Positions 49,650-58,325 are shown, counted from the first letter of the stretch. The stretch is DNA of 64,000 nt from Streptomyces sp. NRRL WC-3605 (GCF_001509795.1 NZ_LLZN01000059.1:1-64000), one strand, 5' to 3'. Numbers and translations: made by a program. Notes: generated by a model from the letters alone, not told the origin.

Positions 49650-50077
49650 GCCCGCGGCCGCCGTTCACGCATCACCTGCCGCGTCGCCTCGTCCATGCGT
49701 TGGATCGTCTTGAGTATGGCGTCCAGTGTGGCGGCGAGCTGGGCACTGGTCACCGTGCCATCCGCGTTCAGTGCCTTCGCGATCTGGTTGACGTTGTTGC
49801 CGATCCGCGAGGCCTGATTGCGGGACTGGATCAGCTCGGCGATGAGGTCGCGGGCGTCGACGGAGACGGGCACGACCTTCTCCGTGGCTACCTTCATTGC
49901 GGCGTCGCCCACCCATGCGGCCAGGGCCTGGTTGTCGCGGGCGGCGGCCTCACGAATGATCGTCAGCTCGGTGTCGGTGTAGGAGACCTTGATGCGCGTG
50001 TTGCGACGACTGTCGGTCTCGCGTTCGCGGTAGCGCGCGCTGCGGCGTCGCCCGCTCGATGCCGGCGGCTCTGCCAC
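49646..50077 (-). CDS. mobC: MobC-like mobilisation accessory protein
   Basis: 143 aa from GTG 50077. A basic N-terminus and TRIKVSYTDTELTIIREAA form a ribbon-helix-helix-like start, followed by LIQSRNQASRIGNNVNQIAKALN, the hallmark stretch of MobC relaxosome proteins. MobC binds near the nick and melts oriT. The gene overlaps the relaxase start and reads away from the palindromic tract at 50100-50182, which is the expected geometry. Confidence 0.8.
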   Translation of the reverse strand: MAEPPASSGRRRSARYRERETDSRRNTRIKVSYTDTELTIIREAAARDNQALAAWVGDAAMKVATEKVVPVSVDARDLIAELIQSRNQASRIGNNVNQIAKALNADGTVTSAQLAATLDAILKTIQRMDEATRQVMRERRPRA

Positions 50078-50099
50078 GCGAGCCCCCCCCCTCCCCCTC

Positions 50100-50182
50100 G
50101 GTCCGTGCTCGGACCAAAGATCACCGGCCGACCACAGTAGTGGGCCAAAGGACGGTGATCATGCAAACTGGGCCCAGTTTGC
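50100..50182. promoter_or_regulatory. candidate origin of transfer (oriT)
   Basis: A dense set of inverted repeats lies just upstream of the mobC and relaxase genes. GGTCCG/CGGACC is at 50100-50115. GATCACC (50119-50125) pairs with GGTGATC (50154-50160) and encloses CCAC-AGTA-GTGG (50132-50143). The 20-bp perfect palindrome GCAAACTGGGCCCAGTTTGC is at 50163-50182. The set has the look of an oriT with a nick site inside nested hairpins. Confidence 0.6.
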
Positions 50183-50307
50183 ACTAACTCGCTTCCGGCC
50201 GTTACTGACCCCTTAGAAGCTGTCAGGTCGCATGTGGGTGCCGCTCAACAACGGACGCCAGTACGGTGTTTCACCGCGAGCACCGGTCGCTGACTGCTGG
50301 TCAGCCA

Positions 50308-50313
50308 TAGGAT
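50308..50313 (+). promoter_or_regulatory. leaderless -10 box (TAGGAT)
   Basis: TAGGAT lies 6 bases before the ATG at 50320. No clear -35 is present. Confidence 0.5.
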
Positions 50314-50319
50314 CGGCGC

Positions 50320-50700
50320 ATGCCAAGCGCAGACGAGATCCTGCAGAAAATGAAGGCCCTCCAGGCGCAGCGTGAGGAGTCGATCGAGCCCCTGGTCGGC
50401 ATCCTGGCTCAGCGCAGTGAACTCCTGGACCAGCTCGCCGCCCTGGAGGAGCCGTACGGCCGGGCGTACGTCGCCGCCGAGGTCGGTGGGTGGACACCCG
50501 ACGAGCTGGCGAAGATGGGCGCGGAGGAACCGGCGAAGCGTCCGCGGGCCCGCTCGCGGCGGTCGCGGGCGGCGGCGCGGAAGGCCGAAGAACGGACGTC
50601 CGCAGCAGCCTCCGAGGGGGCCTCGCCGGCTGGGACGATCCCGGCTCAGGACGGGGCGGCCGCTGACGAAGCGACGGCGGTCAGTACCGCAACGGCCTGA
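50320..50700 (+). CDS. unknown coiled-coil protein
   Basis: 126 aa. The first 60 residues are helical with heptad-like leucines (ILQKMKALQAQREES, ILAQRSELLDQLAALEE) followed by WTPDELAKMG; the rest is a basic, then Ala/Thr-rich tail. The leaderless TAGGAT box sets the ATG. It faces the methyltransferase gene across a strong bidirectional terminator and lies on the other side of the putative oriT from mobC. No family recognised. Confidence 0.65.
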   Translation: MPSADEILQKMKALQAQREESIEPLVGILAQRSELLDQLAALEEPYGRAYVAAEVGGWTPDELAKMGAEEPAKRPRARSRRSRAAARKAEERTSAAASEGASPAGTIPAQDGAAADEATAVSTATA

Positions 50701-50725
50701 CCGTTCCACCGTCCAGTACGCACGC

Positions 50726-50752
50726 GAAGGGCCCCGCATCGCGGGGCCCTTC
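50726..50752. terminator. bidirectional terminator
   Basis: GAAGGGCCCCGC and GCGGGGCCCTTC form a perfect 12-bp stem with a 3-base loop between two converging genes. Confidence 0.9.
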
Positions 50753-50780
50753 GTCGTTGACGCCTGTTCTCGCCTGCCTG

Positions 50781-52463
50781 TCAGACGGCGGGCTTCCAGT
50801 CGGCGGGCGGGCTCGCTGTCCGCGGGGCGAACAGGGTGCGCAGGAGGGTCTGCTTCCCGAACAGTGTGAGCTGGTCTCCGGCCTTGGGGCGGGCGTCCGA
50901 CTCCGCCCGCTGGTTCAGCTGGTACAGCGCCGCCTGGTAGCCGGAGACCGGCTTGTACCAGTCCTCGCCCTGGACCGCGGCGGAGATGGCGGCGCCCATG
51001 AACGGCGACACGGCGTCGGCGATCATCTGGGCGATGTTCCGGGTCCCCTTCGCTCCCGCCCGGGCGGGGATGTAGGTCCACGGGTAGTCCTGGCGGAAGC
51101 CGACCAGGACGCCGAGATCCGGCAGGGACACCGTGGTGGTCCCCTCACCCTGCGGGACGTCGGCGGGGCGGAACTTGATTCCGTACCAAGGGGCGGTGAC
51201 GCACATGCCAACTCGGTTGAGGGGGAAGCTGCCGCCGCCGATCGGCTTGCCGGTCGCGGGGTTGACCTTGCGCTTGCCGCGGGTGTCGGCCCACCAGGTG
51301 GCCGGAAGGTTCAGGGCCTGTGCGACGGTCACGACCGGGAGCGCGGGGCGGCCCTGGTAGGGCTCGATCCGGCGGTCCAGCTCGGGCATCCAGTCGGGCA
51401 GCTTGCCGGTCTTCTTGAGCACGTGGGCGAACATCTCGCGGGCCGCCGCCTGGCCGTCGACGTGGTCGGCGTAGCGGGGCTGCTTGTAACGGGTGGCGAC
51501 CATCCAGGCCCGTTCGCGGTGGGTGGCGGCGCCGAAGTCTGCGGCGTCCGCGATCTGCCATGAGCACCATGCCCAGCCGAAGCCCTCGACGCTGGTGATC
51601 TCGGACTGGATGGCTTCCGCCAGGGCGGGGGTCTGCTTCAGCAGGTTCGCCGACTGCTCCATGGTGATGGAGATCAGGGGAGCGCCGATCTGCACGAGGC
51701 ACATGGGCCAGATGAGCATCTCCGCCATGAGCGCGGTGCGCTCGTCGGAGACCGCCGACGCGGCCCACTCGCGGAACTCAGCCGGGGTCATGTTGGGGGG
51801 CAGGTGGCCGCCGCCGCACAGCTCGCCCCAGCCGTGCGCGTCGGGGTGGTCCTCCATGCCGTCGATGACGCCGGTGAAGTAGTGGTGGGGGCCGCCGTAG
51901 AGGCTGCACAGGTCGTCCACCTCCAGGAAGCCGAACGCTTCGGAGGCCTGCCACATGATGCTCTGGAGTTCGGAGATCTCCTGGCTGTTCCAGGCGGAGC
52001 GCTTGCCGCCGTCGGAGAGGGTCTGGCAGGGGGGCGAGCCGTGGAAGCGGCGGGTGCCGCGCAGGGCGGGGTGGCGGGGGTCCAGCGTCCTGATGTCCGC
52101 CTCCACCACCCAGTAACCGGCCGCCCGGGCCGTGGCCGCTGCGTCCCGGTTCTGCTCGATGAGCACCCAGTCGCCGCCGTCGTCGACCAGCTCGCGGCCG
52201 GTGGCCATGCCGCCCGGTCCGCCGAAGGCCTCGACGCCGCGCTCGGGCTCGCCCTCCTGCCAGGTACGCGCCCAGTGCGGCGGGTAGGGGAACGCGAAGT
52301 CGGTGCACGCGCGGCAGTCGGCGCAGTCCGCGCCGGTCTCGCACACGGTGCAGTTGTCCTCGCACGTCCAGCCGTCCCAGTCGTACACCGCCGGCTGGAA
52401 GCCGTTCGCGTACGGACGCCCGTCCTCGTCCGTGGCTGCGGCGGTGTCGTGCACCTCGTCCAT
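50781..52463 (-). CDS. C5-cytosine DNA methyltransferase
   Basis: 560 aa. Motif I is EAFGGPGGMATG (79-90), motif IV is GSPPCQTLS with the catalytic Cys146, motif VI is a variant SITMEQSAN (EQS instead of ENV), and motif VIII GAATHRERAWMVATR is easy to see. An N-terminal cluster of six Cys (34-53) may bind zinc. Near the C-terminus QLTLF (531-535) is a beta-clamp-like pentapeptide, followed by LLRTLFAPRTA. No restriction enzyme is beside it, so it is an orphan enzyme, perhaps protecting the element or marking its DNA. Expression comes from promoter element E1. Confidence 0.88.
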   Translation of the reverse strand: MDEVHDTAAATDEDGRPYANGFQPAVYDWDGWTCEDNCTVCETGADCADCRACTDFAFPYPPHWARTWQEGEPERGVEAFGGPGGMATGRELVDDGGDWVLIEQNRDAAATARAAGYWVVEADIRTLDPRHPALRGTRRFHGSPPCQTLSDGGKRSAWNSQEISELQSIMWQASEAFGFLEVDDLCSLYGGPHHYFTGVIDGMEDHPDAHGWGELCGGGHLPPNMTPAEFREWAASAVSDERTALMAEMLIWPMCLVQIGAPLISITMEQSANLLKQTPALAEAIQSEITSVEGFGWAWCSWQIADAADFGAATHRERAWMVATRYKQPRYADHVDGQAAAREMFAHVLKKTGKLPDWMPELDRRIEPYQGRPALPVVTVAQALNLPATWWADTRGKRKVNPATGKPIGGGSFPLNRVGMCVTAPWYGIKFRPADVPQGEGTTTVSLPDLGVLVGFRQDYPWTYIPARAGAKGTRNIAQMIADAVSPFMGAAISAAVQGEDWYKPVSGYQAALYQLNQRAESDARPKAGDQLTLFGKQTLLRTLFAPRTASPPADWKPAV

Positions 52464-52565
52464 GTCCTCTGTCCTTGATCGTTGAGGCTTCTCGGTGGTG
52501 CCGGTCCGGGATTCCCGCCCCGCTCCGACACTGCTAATTCAATCAACTTTTAGAAGACGCGTCAA
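52464..52565 (-). promoter_or_regulatory. promoter-leader element E1
   Basis: The minus-strand promoter has TTGACG at 52560-52565, a 17-base spacer and TTGAAT at 52537-52542. The leader holds the common GGCGGGAATCCC core and CCTCAACGATCAAGGACAGAGG before the methyltransferase ATG. The same box and leader occur at E2 and E3. Confidence 0.8.
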
Positions 52566-52598
52566 GACGTTTGCGCAGGTCACAGGAGGTTTCACCCT

Positions 52599-52893
52599 GG
52601 CGTCCGGACGCCATACGACCGCCTCGGTCGGGGGGCTCCCTCCTCGGTCGGGCAGGCGTCAGCCGACCGCGGGCCGCGTCGGGGTGCCGGGCTCGCCGGA
52701 GGCGACCGCCGCAGGCGGCTTGGCCTGGCGGTCCGGCGCGGGCTGTGGTCCCCTCCGGGTGCCCGTCCGGGGAGGGAGTCCCCCGACCGCCCACCCCCCC
52801 CTGCACCATCCACTCACCGCAAGGTCGGCCCGCGTCCCCCCGCCCCCTCCGAGAGAGGGCCGGGGGGTGTGGGGGGCGGCGCCCCCCGCGTCA
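52599..52893. repeat. about 290-bp direct repeat R1
   Basis: This gene-free block matches 59511-59800 (R2) closely along its length, in the same orientation. It is G-rich on the plus strand with two runs of six G separated by TGT, and it abuts the stop of the 603-aa gene. Homologous recombination between R1 and R2 would remove about 6.9 kb. Confidence 0.8.
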
Positions 52894-54702
52894 CCACAGG
52901 GCGGCCTGCAGGGTGCCCGCCTCCGGTGCCCGGAACGATGTCGCAGCCGATTCCCGGGCGGGCGCGGACGTCGCCGGCGGGGCGCCTGGAGCGGGCTTCA
53001 CCTTCGCGGCCGGGCGGGCCGGAGCCGGGCCATCCTTGAGGCACGCGCACCGGCACCACCACACGCACGGTTCACCGTCCGGCCGCAGGATGAGCCGGGC
53101 GACGGCGATCCCTTGATGGTTGGTCACCCAGTCCTGGTTCCTGTCGACGTCCGGGCCGCCCCTCTGCCGGTGGACACAGATGTCGCACCGTCCGTTGAGG
53201 CAGTTCCAGCAGGTGCCCCGCTCACACATGCTCCACCGGGCGAAGCCGTGCGGGTACTTGCGCTCGATCTGCTGGATGTGCTCCGGCCAAACGTGCTCGC
53301 GCACCCAGGCGCCCGCCTCCTCCGGCATGGGCGAGGCGTTGGGGACCGGGTCGATGATGCCCATGATCAGGGCGGCCTGGAAGTTGAGCGCGGCCGTGTC
53401 CCGGACCCGCTTGCGCTCCTCGACGGTGAGGACCCGCTGGGGGCGCCGGATGACCGTACGCACGTCGCGCGCGGGACGCTGTTCGCGGGCGGCACGCGGG
53501 GCGAACAGGCGTCGCAGCAGGGGCTGCTCGGCGCGCACGGCGGTGTCCGGCGGGACGGCCCGGGACGCCTCGGCGGCGGGCCGGAGTCCGCTGCCGGGGC
53601 AGGCCTCGGCAGCGGTGCGGGTGGGCTTGTGGGGGGCCAGGACACCGGCCACGGTGGCCTTGCGCAGTCCGCAGCAGGGGCACCGGACGGCGCCCTCGAC
53701 GGCGGGAGCCGGAGCCGGGACGCCGGGGCAGTAGCCGCCCTCGTCCTCCCACTGCTCGGTGGCCTCGCGCTCGGCGCGCACCTCCTGCTCGGCGAGCGTC
53801 ACCGGCCGCCGGTACCGGCCCACGGCGCCGTACTCCAGGGCGGGCAGACGGTGGGCGGCGGCCTTCTTGTCGTCCATGCGCTTGTGCCGCTTCGCGACGC
53901 GGGCGTAGCGGGCCTCGTACGCCGCGGTGTCGCTGTCGTACAGGCCCGCCGGGTGCAGCCGCGCGAGCTCCAGAGCGACCTTGCCCATCGGGGTCGGCGT
54001 GAGCACCTGGACGCTGTCGGGGGCGGCGGCCGCGGTGAGGAACCCGGCGGCGTGCAGGGCCTGTGTCCGCTCCCGGTGGACCCTGCGGCCGCCGCTCCAC
54101 ACGCCGCGCTCGGCGGCCTGCCGGGCCTGCCCGTCGCGCCAGTACAGGCGGCCGGTCTCCGCGGCCTCCATCACCCGCACGTGCCCGGCGCTCCAGCCGA
54201 GTGCGGGCACGGCGCTCTCGGCGAGGAAGGCGTTCATGCGGGCGAGGTGGCGGTTGTCGCTGTCCATGCCGGTGGCGGCCCGCTCGACGGCCTCCCGCTC
54301 GGCCTCCGCGCGGCGTAGCTCGCTCTCCAGCTCGGCGCGCTCCTGGGCGGTGAGCTGGCGCTCCAGCTCAGTCCGCAGCGCGGCGGCCGTAACCTCGATC
54401 CCGGCCGCCTCCTGGGCGCGCACGGCGTGGTCGACGGCGCCACGGGCGCAGTGGCGCAGCGCACTGCCCGGCATCTGCGGGTCGGCCGCCCACCGCTCGG
54501 CCCGGGCGGCGCACCCTTCGGCCTCGACGGCCTCCCGGTGCACCGCGTGCATGACCTCTTCGAGGCGCGCTTCGCTGCGGGAGCTGCTGCGGCACATGGC
54601 GGTCAGCGCGTGGTCGTCAGCGGCGGCGGCGAGGTCGGCGGCCTCGCGGGCCACCCGGAGGCAGGTCTGCGGGGTCGGCTCCCCCGGCTCGCTCTCGTCC
54701 AT
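52891..54702 (-). CDS. 603-aa cysteine-rich protein of unknown function
   Basis: Long helical, Glu/Arg/Ala-rich first half. A CPCCG pair lies in the middle, followed by LLRRLFAPRAA (about 394-404), which nearly repeats the LLRTLFAPRTA of the methyltransferase. The C-terminal part is packed with Cys: MCERGTCWNCLNGRCDICVH, then CVWWCRCACLKDG, a likely metal-binding domain. No family recognised. It has its own promoter element E2, and its 5' end (MDES) resembles that of the methyltransferase (MDEV), because both genes sit behind nearly identical leader sequence. Confidence 0.65.
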   Translation of the reverse strand: MDESEPGEPTPQTCLRVAREAADLAAAADDHALTAMCRSSSRSEARLEEVMHAVHREAVEAEGCAARAERWAADPQMPGSALRHCARGAVDHAVRAQEAAGIEVTAAALRTELERQLTAQERAELESELRRAEAEREAVERAATGMDSDNRHLARMNAFLAESAVPALGWSAGHVRVMEAAETGRLYWRDGQARQAAERGVWSGGRRVHRERTQALHAAGFLTAAAAPDSVQVLTPTPMGKVALELARLHPAGLYDSDTAAYEARYARVAKRHKRMDDKKAAAHRLPALEYGAVGRYRRPVTLAEQEVRAEREATEQWEDEGGYCPGVPAPAPAVEGAVRCPCCGLRKATVAGVLAPHKPTRTAAEACPGSGLRPAAEASRAVPPDTAVRAEQPLLRRLFAPRAAREQRPARDVRTVIRRPQRVLTVEERKRVRDTAALNFQAALIMGIIDPVPNASPMPEEAGAWVREHVWPEHIQQIERKYPHGFARWSMCERGTCWNCLNGRCDICVHRQRGGPDVDRNQDWVTNHQGIAVARLILRPDGEPCVWWCRCACLKDGPAPARPAAKVKPAPGAPPATSAPARESAATSFRAPEAGTLQAALW

Positions 54703-54803
54703 GTCCTCTGTCCTTGATCGTTGAGGTTTCCCGGTGGTGCCGGTCCGGGATTCCCGCCCCGTCCGACACTGCTAATTCAATCAAGTTCTAGGGTGCGGGT
54801 CAA
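54703..54803 (-). promoter_or_regulatory. promoter-leader element E2
   Basis: TTGACC (54798-54803), 17 bases, TTGAAT (54775-54780), then the same leader as E1 down to the ATG at 54702, with only a few differences. It drives the 603-aa gene. Confidence 0.8.
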
Positions 54804-54851
54804 GCTGAATTCGCAGCTCAGAGGGCGGTTTCTCGGTCTCCCCTGTGACAT

Positions 54852-54896
54852 GCGACGGCCAGCGCCTACCCCGTCGGGCGTGGCGCTGGCCGTCGC
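54852..54896 (-). terminator. 15-bp stem terminator at the end of the six-gene unit
   Basis: GCGACGGCCAGCGCC (54852-54866) and GGCGCTGGCCGTCGC (54882-54896) are perfect arms, placed just after the stop of the HTH gene. Confidence 0.8.
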
Positions 54897-54909
54897 GTCG
54901 CGGTCCGCT

Positions 54910-55518
54910 TCAGGTCTGCTTGCGGGCAGCGGTGACGATCCGCTTCCAGGTGCTCAGGCCTCCGCCGTGGCGCTCTGCGAGGGCGGCGGCGACCTCGCCC
55001 GCCTTCCGGTCCGGCTCCGCGGCCAGAACCTCGGCCGCGAGCGTGATCCGGGGATCGGGACCCTTCGCCGGCTTGCGGCCGGCGACCCCTGCCCGGCTCC
55101 GGCTCATGGGATTGGAGTCGGCGTACGCCCACAACTGGCGCCGGGTGCGGTACTCGCGCACGCGCCCGCTCGGCAGCTCCTCGACCCGCACCGGAGCGGG
55201 CCACCCCGGCGGCGGGTTCTCGCGGTAGTGGCTGATCGCGCTCACGTCGATGCCGAGCACCCGGGCCTGGTCCGCCGGGGGGAGTTCCTCGTCGGGGTTC
55301 CCGCTGCGGTCCACGCCGCTCTGGGAGCGCTGGTAGGCGGCAAACCACGCCTCCCACTCCCGCAGCTCCCAGTACAGGGTGCGGCCTTCCCTGCGCGCGG
55401 CCGGATGACCGTTGGCCTCACGGTCCGCCCACAGGTTGCGCAGGGTGGCATCGCTGTAGCCGCTGCGCTCGATCAGGTCGGCTCGGCTGGCGTACTGGCG
55501 GCCGTCGATGGTCCTCAC
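54910..55518 (-). CDS. HTH DNA-binding protein
   Basis: 202 aa from GTG 55518 with AGGAGTG before it. The N-terminus contains YASRADLIERSGYSDATLRN, a MerR/excisionase-type helix-turn-helix, and WELREWEAWFAAYQRSQ. A second possible DNA-binding part is GGGLSTWKRIVTAARK at the C-terminus. No family name is offered. It is the last gene of the E3 operon and may be a regulator or replication-partition factor. A start-associated element separates it from the PP-loop gene. Confidence 0.65.
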   Translation of the reverse strand: MRTIDGRQYASRADLIERSGYSDATLRNLWADREANGHPAARREGRTLYWELREWEAWFAAYQRSQSGVDRSGNPDEELPPADQARVLGIDVSAISHYRENPPPGWPAPVRVEELPSGRVREYRTRRQLWAYADSNPMSRSRAGVAGRKPAKGPDPRITLAAEVLAAEPDRKAGEVAAALAERHGGGLSTWKRIVTAARKQT

Positions 55519-55666
55519 TGCGTGCACTCCTGGTGGTGTCGGTCGTGGATACGATGGTGCCCGGTTCGGTTTTGGGCTTGTTGAGGGCCCTCGGTGGCCG
55601 GACCGCCGGCCCGGCGGGATTCCCACGCTTTTGCGCCCCGCCGGGCCGCTTGATGTCCGGGGCCGG
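55519..55666 (-). repeat. start-associated element E8
   Basis: Between the PP-loop gene and the HTH gene lie a GC-rich hairpin with a GCGGGATTCCC core (plus strand) and a TTGTTGAGG stretch, the same two marks as in the other intergenic elements, although this copy is the most divergent. Confidence 0.5.
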
Positions 55667-56545
55667 TCAGCTCCGGGCGCGCTCGATGATCTCGCGCAGG
55701 CTGATCGACTTCTTGAACTGGTGGCCCATGTCCGTCTCGGCCTGGGCGTACTCCTCGAACAGCTCGGGGTTGAGCTGCGCACTGCGCACGAGGTCGTCGG
55801 TGTGCGCGAGCGGGCAGGCCCGGCAGCTCAGGCGCCGCATGCCTTGGTCGTAGGCCTCGTGATGCTTGATGCCGTTGTCCCGGTGGGCCTTCCAGACCTG
55901 ATCGGTGCTGAGGTGGTGGACTGGGAGCCACGTCGTCACCACGCGCAGCGTGCCCTTGCCGCTCATGCGGTGGCGCTCCAGGACCGGCTTCCTGGCGCGG
56001 GCCGGGGACTCCTCGGCGCGCATGCCCATCGCGTACCCGGCCCGGACCGGGCGCCCGAGCCTTAGCTCGGCGCCGACCTCATCCACGTAGTCGCGGCCGA
56101 CCGCGGTCTTGGTGTCGCTCGTGCAGTAGCGCGCGAAGTGGCCGGGCCAGTTGCCGTGGGCGCGGATCCGCTGCCACAGCGACTCCCACAGCTTGCTGCG
56201 GCGGACGGCGAAGGGGACGCCGTACTGCTTGGCGTGTGCGCGGGCGACTTCGAGAGCGCCGGGCCACTCGACCAGGTGGCCGCGCTCGGTGGTCCCGAGG
56301 TCGCAGTGCAGGATGCGGACCTTGTGGAGCTGGCCCGCCTTGTCGGCCTGGGTGCAGACCTCGTGCACCGTGGACCCGCTGTCCTTGCCCCCGCTGTCGC
56401 CGATGACCACGACGTCGTGGGCGTCGAAGTCGAATTCGGCGGGCTCCGCCGGCGACTTCGCTGGCACGGCCGGCGGGGCGAACAGTTCCAGCTGTGCGGC
56501 GGCGCACCCGGTGGCGCACGGCGGGGTGAAGGGCTTGTTCGTCAC
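55667..56545 (-). CDS. PAPS-reductase/DndC-like PP-loop protein
   Basis: 292 aa from GTG 56545. The PP-loop is SGGKDS at 51-56, after VVVIGD. GMRAEESPAR (174-183) and Cys141, Cys241 and Cys244 follow, the last two in SCRACPLAH. These are the marks of the PAPS reductase/DndC superfamily, where the loop binds ATP or a nucleotide and the Cys hold an iron-sulphur cluster. QLELF at 18-22, followed by AP, is a beta-clamp-like motif. It would activate sulphur or another substrate for a modification reaction. No DndB/D/E partners are seen. It lies in the E3 operon. Confidence 0.8.
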   Translation of the reverse strand: MTNKPFTPPCATGCAAAQLELFAPPAVPAKSPAEPAEFDFDAHDVVVIGDSGGKDSGSTVHEVCTQADKAGQLHKVRILHCDLGTTERGHLVEWPGALEVARAHAKQYGVPFAVRRSKLWESLWQRIRAHGNWPGHFARYCTSDTKTAVGRDYVDEVGAELRLGRPVRAGYAMGMRAEESPARARKPVLERHRMSGKGTLRVVTTWLPVHHLSTDQVWKAHRDNGIKHHEAYDQGMRRLSCRACPLAHTDDLVRSAQLNPELFEEYAQAETDMGHQFKKSISLREIIERARS

Positions 56546-56639
56546 AGTCGTCTCCTGGTTGAGGTGTTCGGTGTGGTCGTGCCGGGCCCCGGCGGGGGAG
56601 CGGGATTCCCGCCCCGCTCCCCCGCCGGACTTGCGCCGG
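56546..56639 (-). repeat. start-associated element E4
   Basis: A perfect GC hairpin around GGCGGGAATCCCG is followed on the minus strand by CACCGAACACCTCAACCAGGAG and the GTG at 56545. It carries no promoter boxes. Confidence 0.75.
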
Positions 56640-57641
56640 TCACTCGGTCCCGGACGGCGTCCCCTGCAGCGTGGCGAGCCACGCCGTGACGGCCTGGACG
56701 CAGTCGGCGAGCTGGTCGGCCGGACGCGTCGTCAGCTCGCGCTCGGCGCCGGTGCCGTCACCCGCGAGCACGGTCCACTCGTCGCCGGGCGCGGGGGCGC
56801 GGTCGACGGTGATCTCTTCGTCGTTGCCGTAGCTGCCGAGGTAGAGCACGGCGTAGGGCTCGGCCAGCATGTCGGGGAAGTCCGGGCTGGTCTGGTCGCC
56901 GCCGATGACGAGCCACGTGTTCCCTGCGTCGTCGTCCCGGTGTGCGGTGATGCCCTGTTCGGCGAGGGCCGCCCGGGCGAGCTGCTCGGCGGTCTCCCCC
57001 ACGCCCCTCTCCGGCGCGCTGCCGCCGCACTGCTGGACCTGGGTGAGGACGGCTGCCACGAGACCGGAGGTGTCCTCCTCGTAGGGGCGGCGCTGGCCGT
57101 AGGAGTCGTACACGTGGACGGAGCGGCCGTTGCGGTCGATCCGTGACGCCTGCCAGCTGGCGTGGTCCCGCACAAGGTGGTGGATGCTGACCTCGGCGCC
57201 GCGCGTGCCGTCGCGGTCGGCGGCCGTACCGGAGACGGTGATCTCGGTGCCGTCGGCGAGCGGCACGCGGACGTAGCGCCCCGCGCTGTCCTGCCGGTTC
57301 AGGCAGCGCACTCCCGTCGCGCGGAGCTGGGCGAGGGGGGCTGTGATCACCTCGTCGTCGGCGGCCGCCGCCTCGCCGACGTGCTGCTCGATCAGGTCGC
57401 GAACGGCCTGCACGGGCACGTTGCAGCAGTAGCGGCCGTCCATGTTGCCGCCGGTCAGGAACACTTCGGCGGGGTCCTCGTCCTCCCAGCCGCTGGCGTC
57501 GGGGGCGGGCAGGCCGGGCCAGAGGTAGACGTCGACGGCGTCCGCCCCGGCGGCGATGACGCTGATCGTGTGGCCGTCGGCCAGGCGAAGCGCGCCGTTG
57601 GTGCTCTGCGTGATGAGGCGGTCAAAGCGTGCGGTACTCAC
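56640..57641 (-). CDS. unknown protein (333 aa)
   Basis: GTG 57641 has CAACAGGAG before it. The protein is acidic and contains several beta-rich stretches (ALRLADGHTISVIAAGADAVD, VLYLGSYGNDEEITVD) and a helical centre, with no motif that I recognise. Some segments (GNTWLVIGGDQTSPDFPD) recall small accessory proteins of actinophages. It belongs to the E3 operon between the PP-loop gene and a 201-aa gene. No function assigned. Confidence 0.55.
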   Translation of the reverse strand: MSTARFDRLITQSTNGALRLADGHTISVIAAGADAVDVYLWPGLPAPDASGWEDEDPAEVFLTGGNMDGRYCCNVPVQAVRDLIEQHVGEAAAADDEVITAPLAQLRATGVRCLNRQDSAGRYVRVPLADGTEITVSGTAADRDGTRGAEVSIHHLVRDHASWQASRIDRNGRSVHVYDSYGQRRPYEEDTSGLVAAVLTQVQQCGGSAPERGVGETAEQLARAALAEQGITAHRDDDAGNTWLVIGGDQTSPDFPDMLAEPYAVLYLGSYGNDEEITVDRAPAPGDEWTVLAGDGTGAERELTTRPADQLADCVQAVTAWLATLQGTPSGTE

Positions 57642-57719
57642 AGAGTTCTCCTGTTGAGGTTGTCGGTGGGGCCCGGGCGGGCGGGTATTCCCGTCTCCGC
57701 CCGCCCGGGCGGGTGTGGG
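57642..57719 (-). repeat. start-associated element E5
   Basis: A hairpin of CCCGCCCGGGCGGGCGG with its partner, core GACGGGAATACCCG, then CCCACCGACAACCTCAAC and AGGAG before the GTG at 57641. Confidence 0.75.
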
Positions 57720-58325
57720 CTACTGCTGGTAGGCGGTGATCAGCTCACGGACCTTCTCGTCTCCGACGCACCCGGCGGGCGCTCCGAATTCCGCGGAGGC
57801 CGGGTGCCGGTGGGTGCTGGGCAGTTCGCCGTTGCGGCCACGCTGGTGGGACCAGTAGCGCGGACCCTGCCAGCCGCACAGCTCGCACTTCTGCCACCAC
57901 GGGTTGTCGCTGCCGGGGAAGCCCGTGTACGGCGTCCAGCGGTGCAGGGCCAGGGCGGCCATCACCTTGGTCGCCGCCTCGACGTTCCGGGGGGTGTGCG
58001 GCATCCGCGGGTGCAGCAGGGGCACCGGGCCGTCGAGCACCGGCACGGCGGCGGTCACGTCCTCCAGCGCCAGGGCGGTGATGCGACCGGCGGCGTACTG
58101 GGCGGCCACCTGCTCGGCGGCCGCGCGGGCGGCGGCCTGAGGGACGCCGCGACGGCCCTGCTCGGGGCGGCCGAGGTTGCGCTCGCCCTCGCTGGTGAGG
58201 GTGAGCCAGTCGCGGTGCCAGCGGAACACGGCGCCGATCACGGTGGTCTCGCCGATCAGGACCGGGTAGCGGCGCTCCCAGTCCGGGGTGCCGAGCCGGT
58301 AGGCCAGGGCGGTGGTGGTGGTCAT
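57720..58325 (-). CDS. unknown protein (201 aa) with a CxxC
   Basis: ATG 58325, RBS AAAGG. Contains YPVLIGETTVIGAVFRWHRD, a helical middle and CELCGWQGPRYWSH, a possible metal site. Members of this group seem to be small accessory proteins. E3 operon. No family recognised. Confidence 0.55.
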   Translation of the reverse strand: MTTTTALAYRLGTPDWERRYPVLIGETTVIGAVFRWHRDWLTLTSEGERNLGRPEQGRRGVPQAAARAAAEQVAAQYAAGRITALALEDVTAAVPVLDGPVPLLHPRMPHTPRNVEAATKVMAALALHRWTPYTGFPGSDNPWWQKCELCGWQGPRYWSHQRGRNGELPSTHRHPASAEFGAPAGCVGDEKVRELITAYQQ

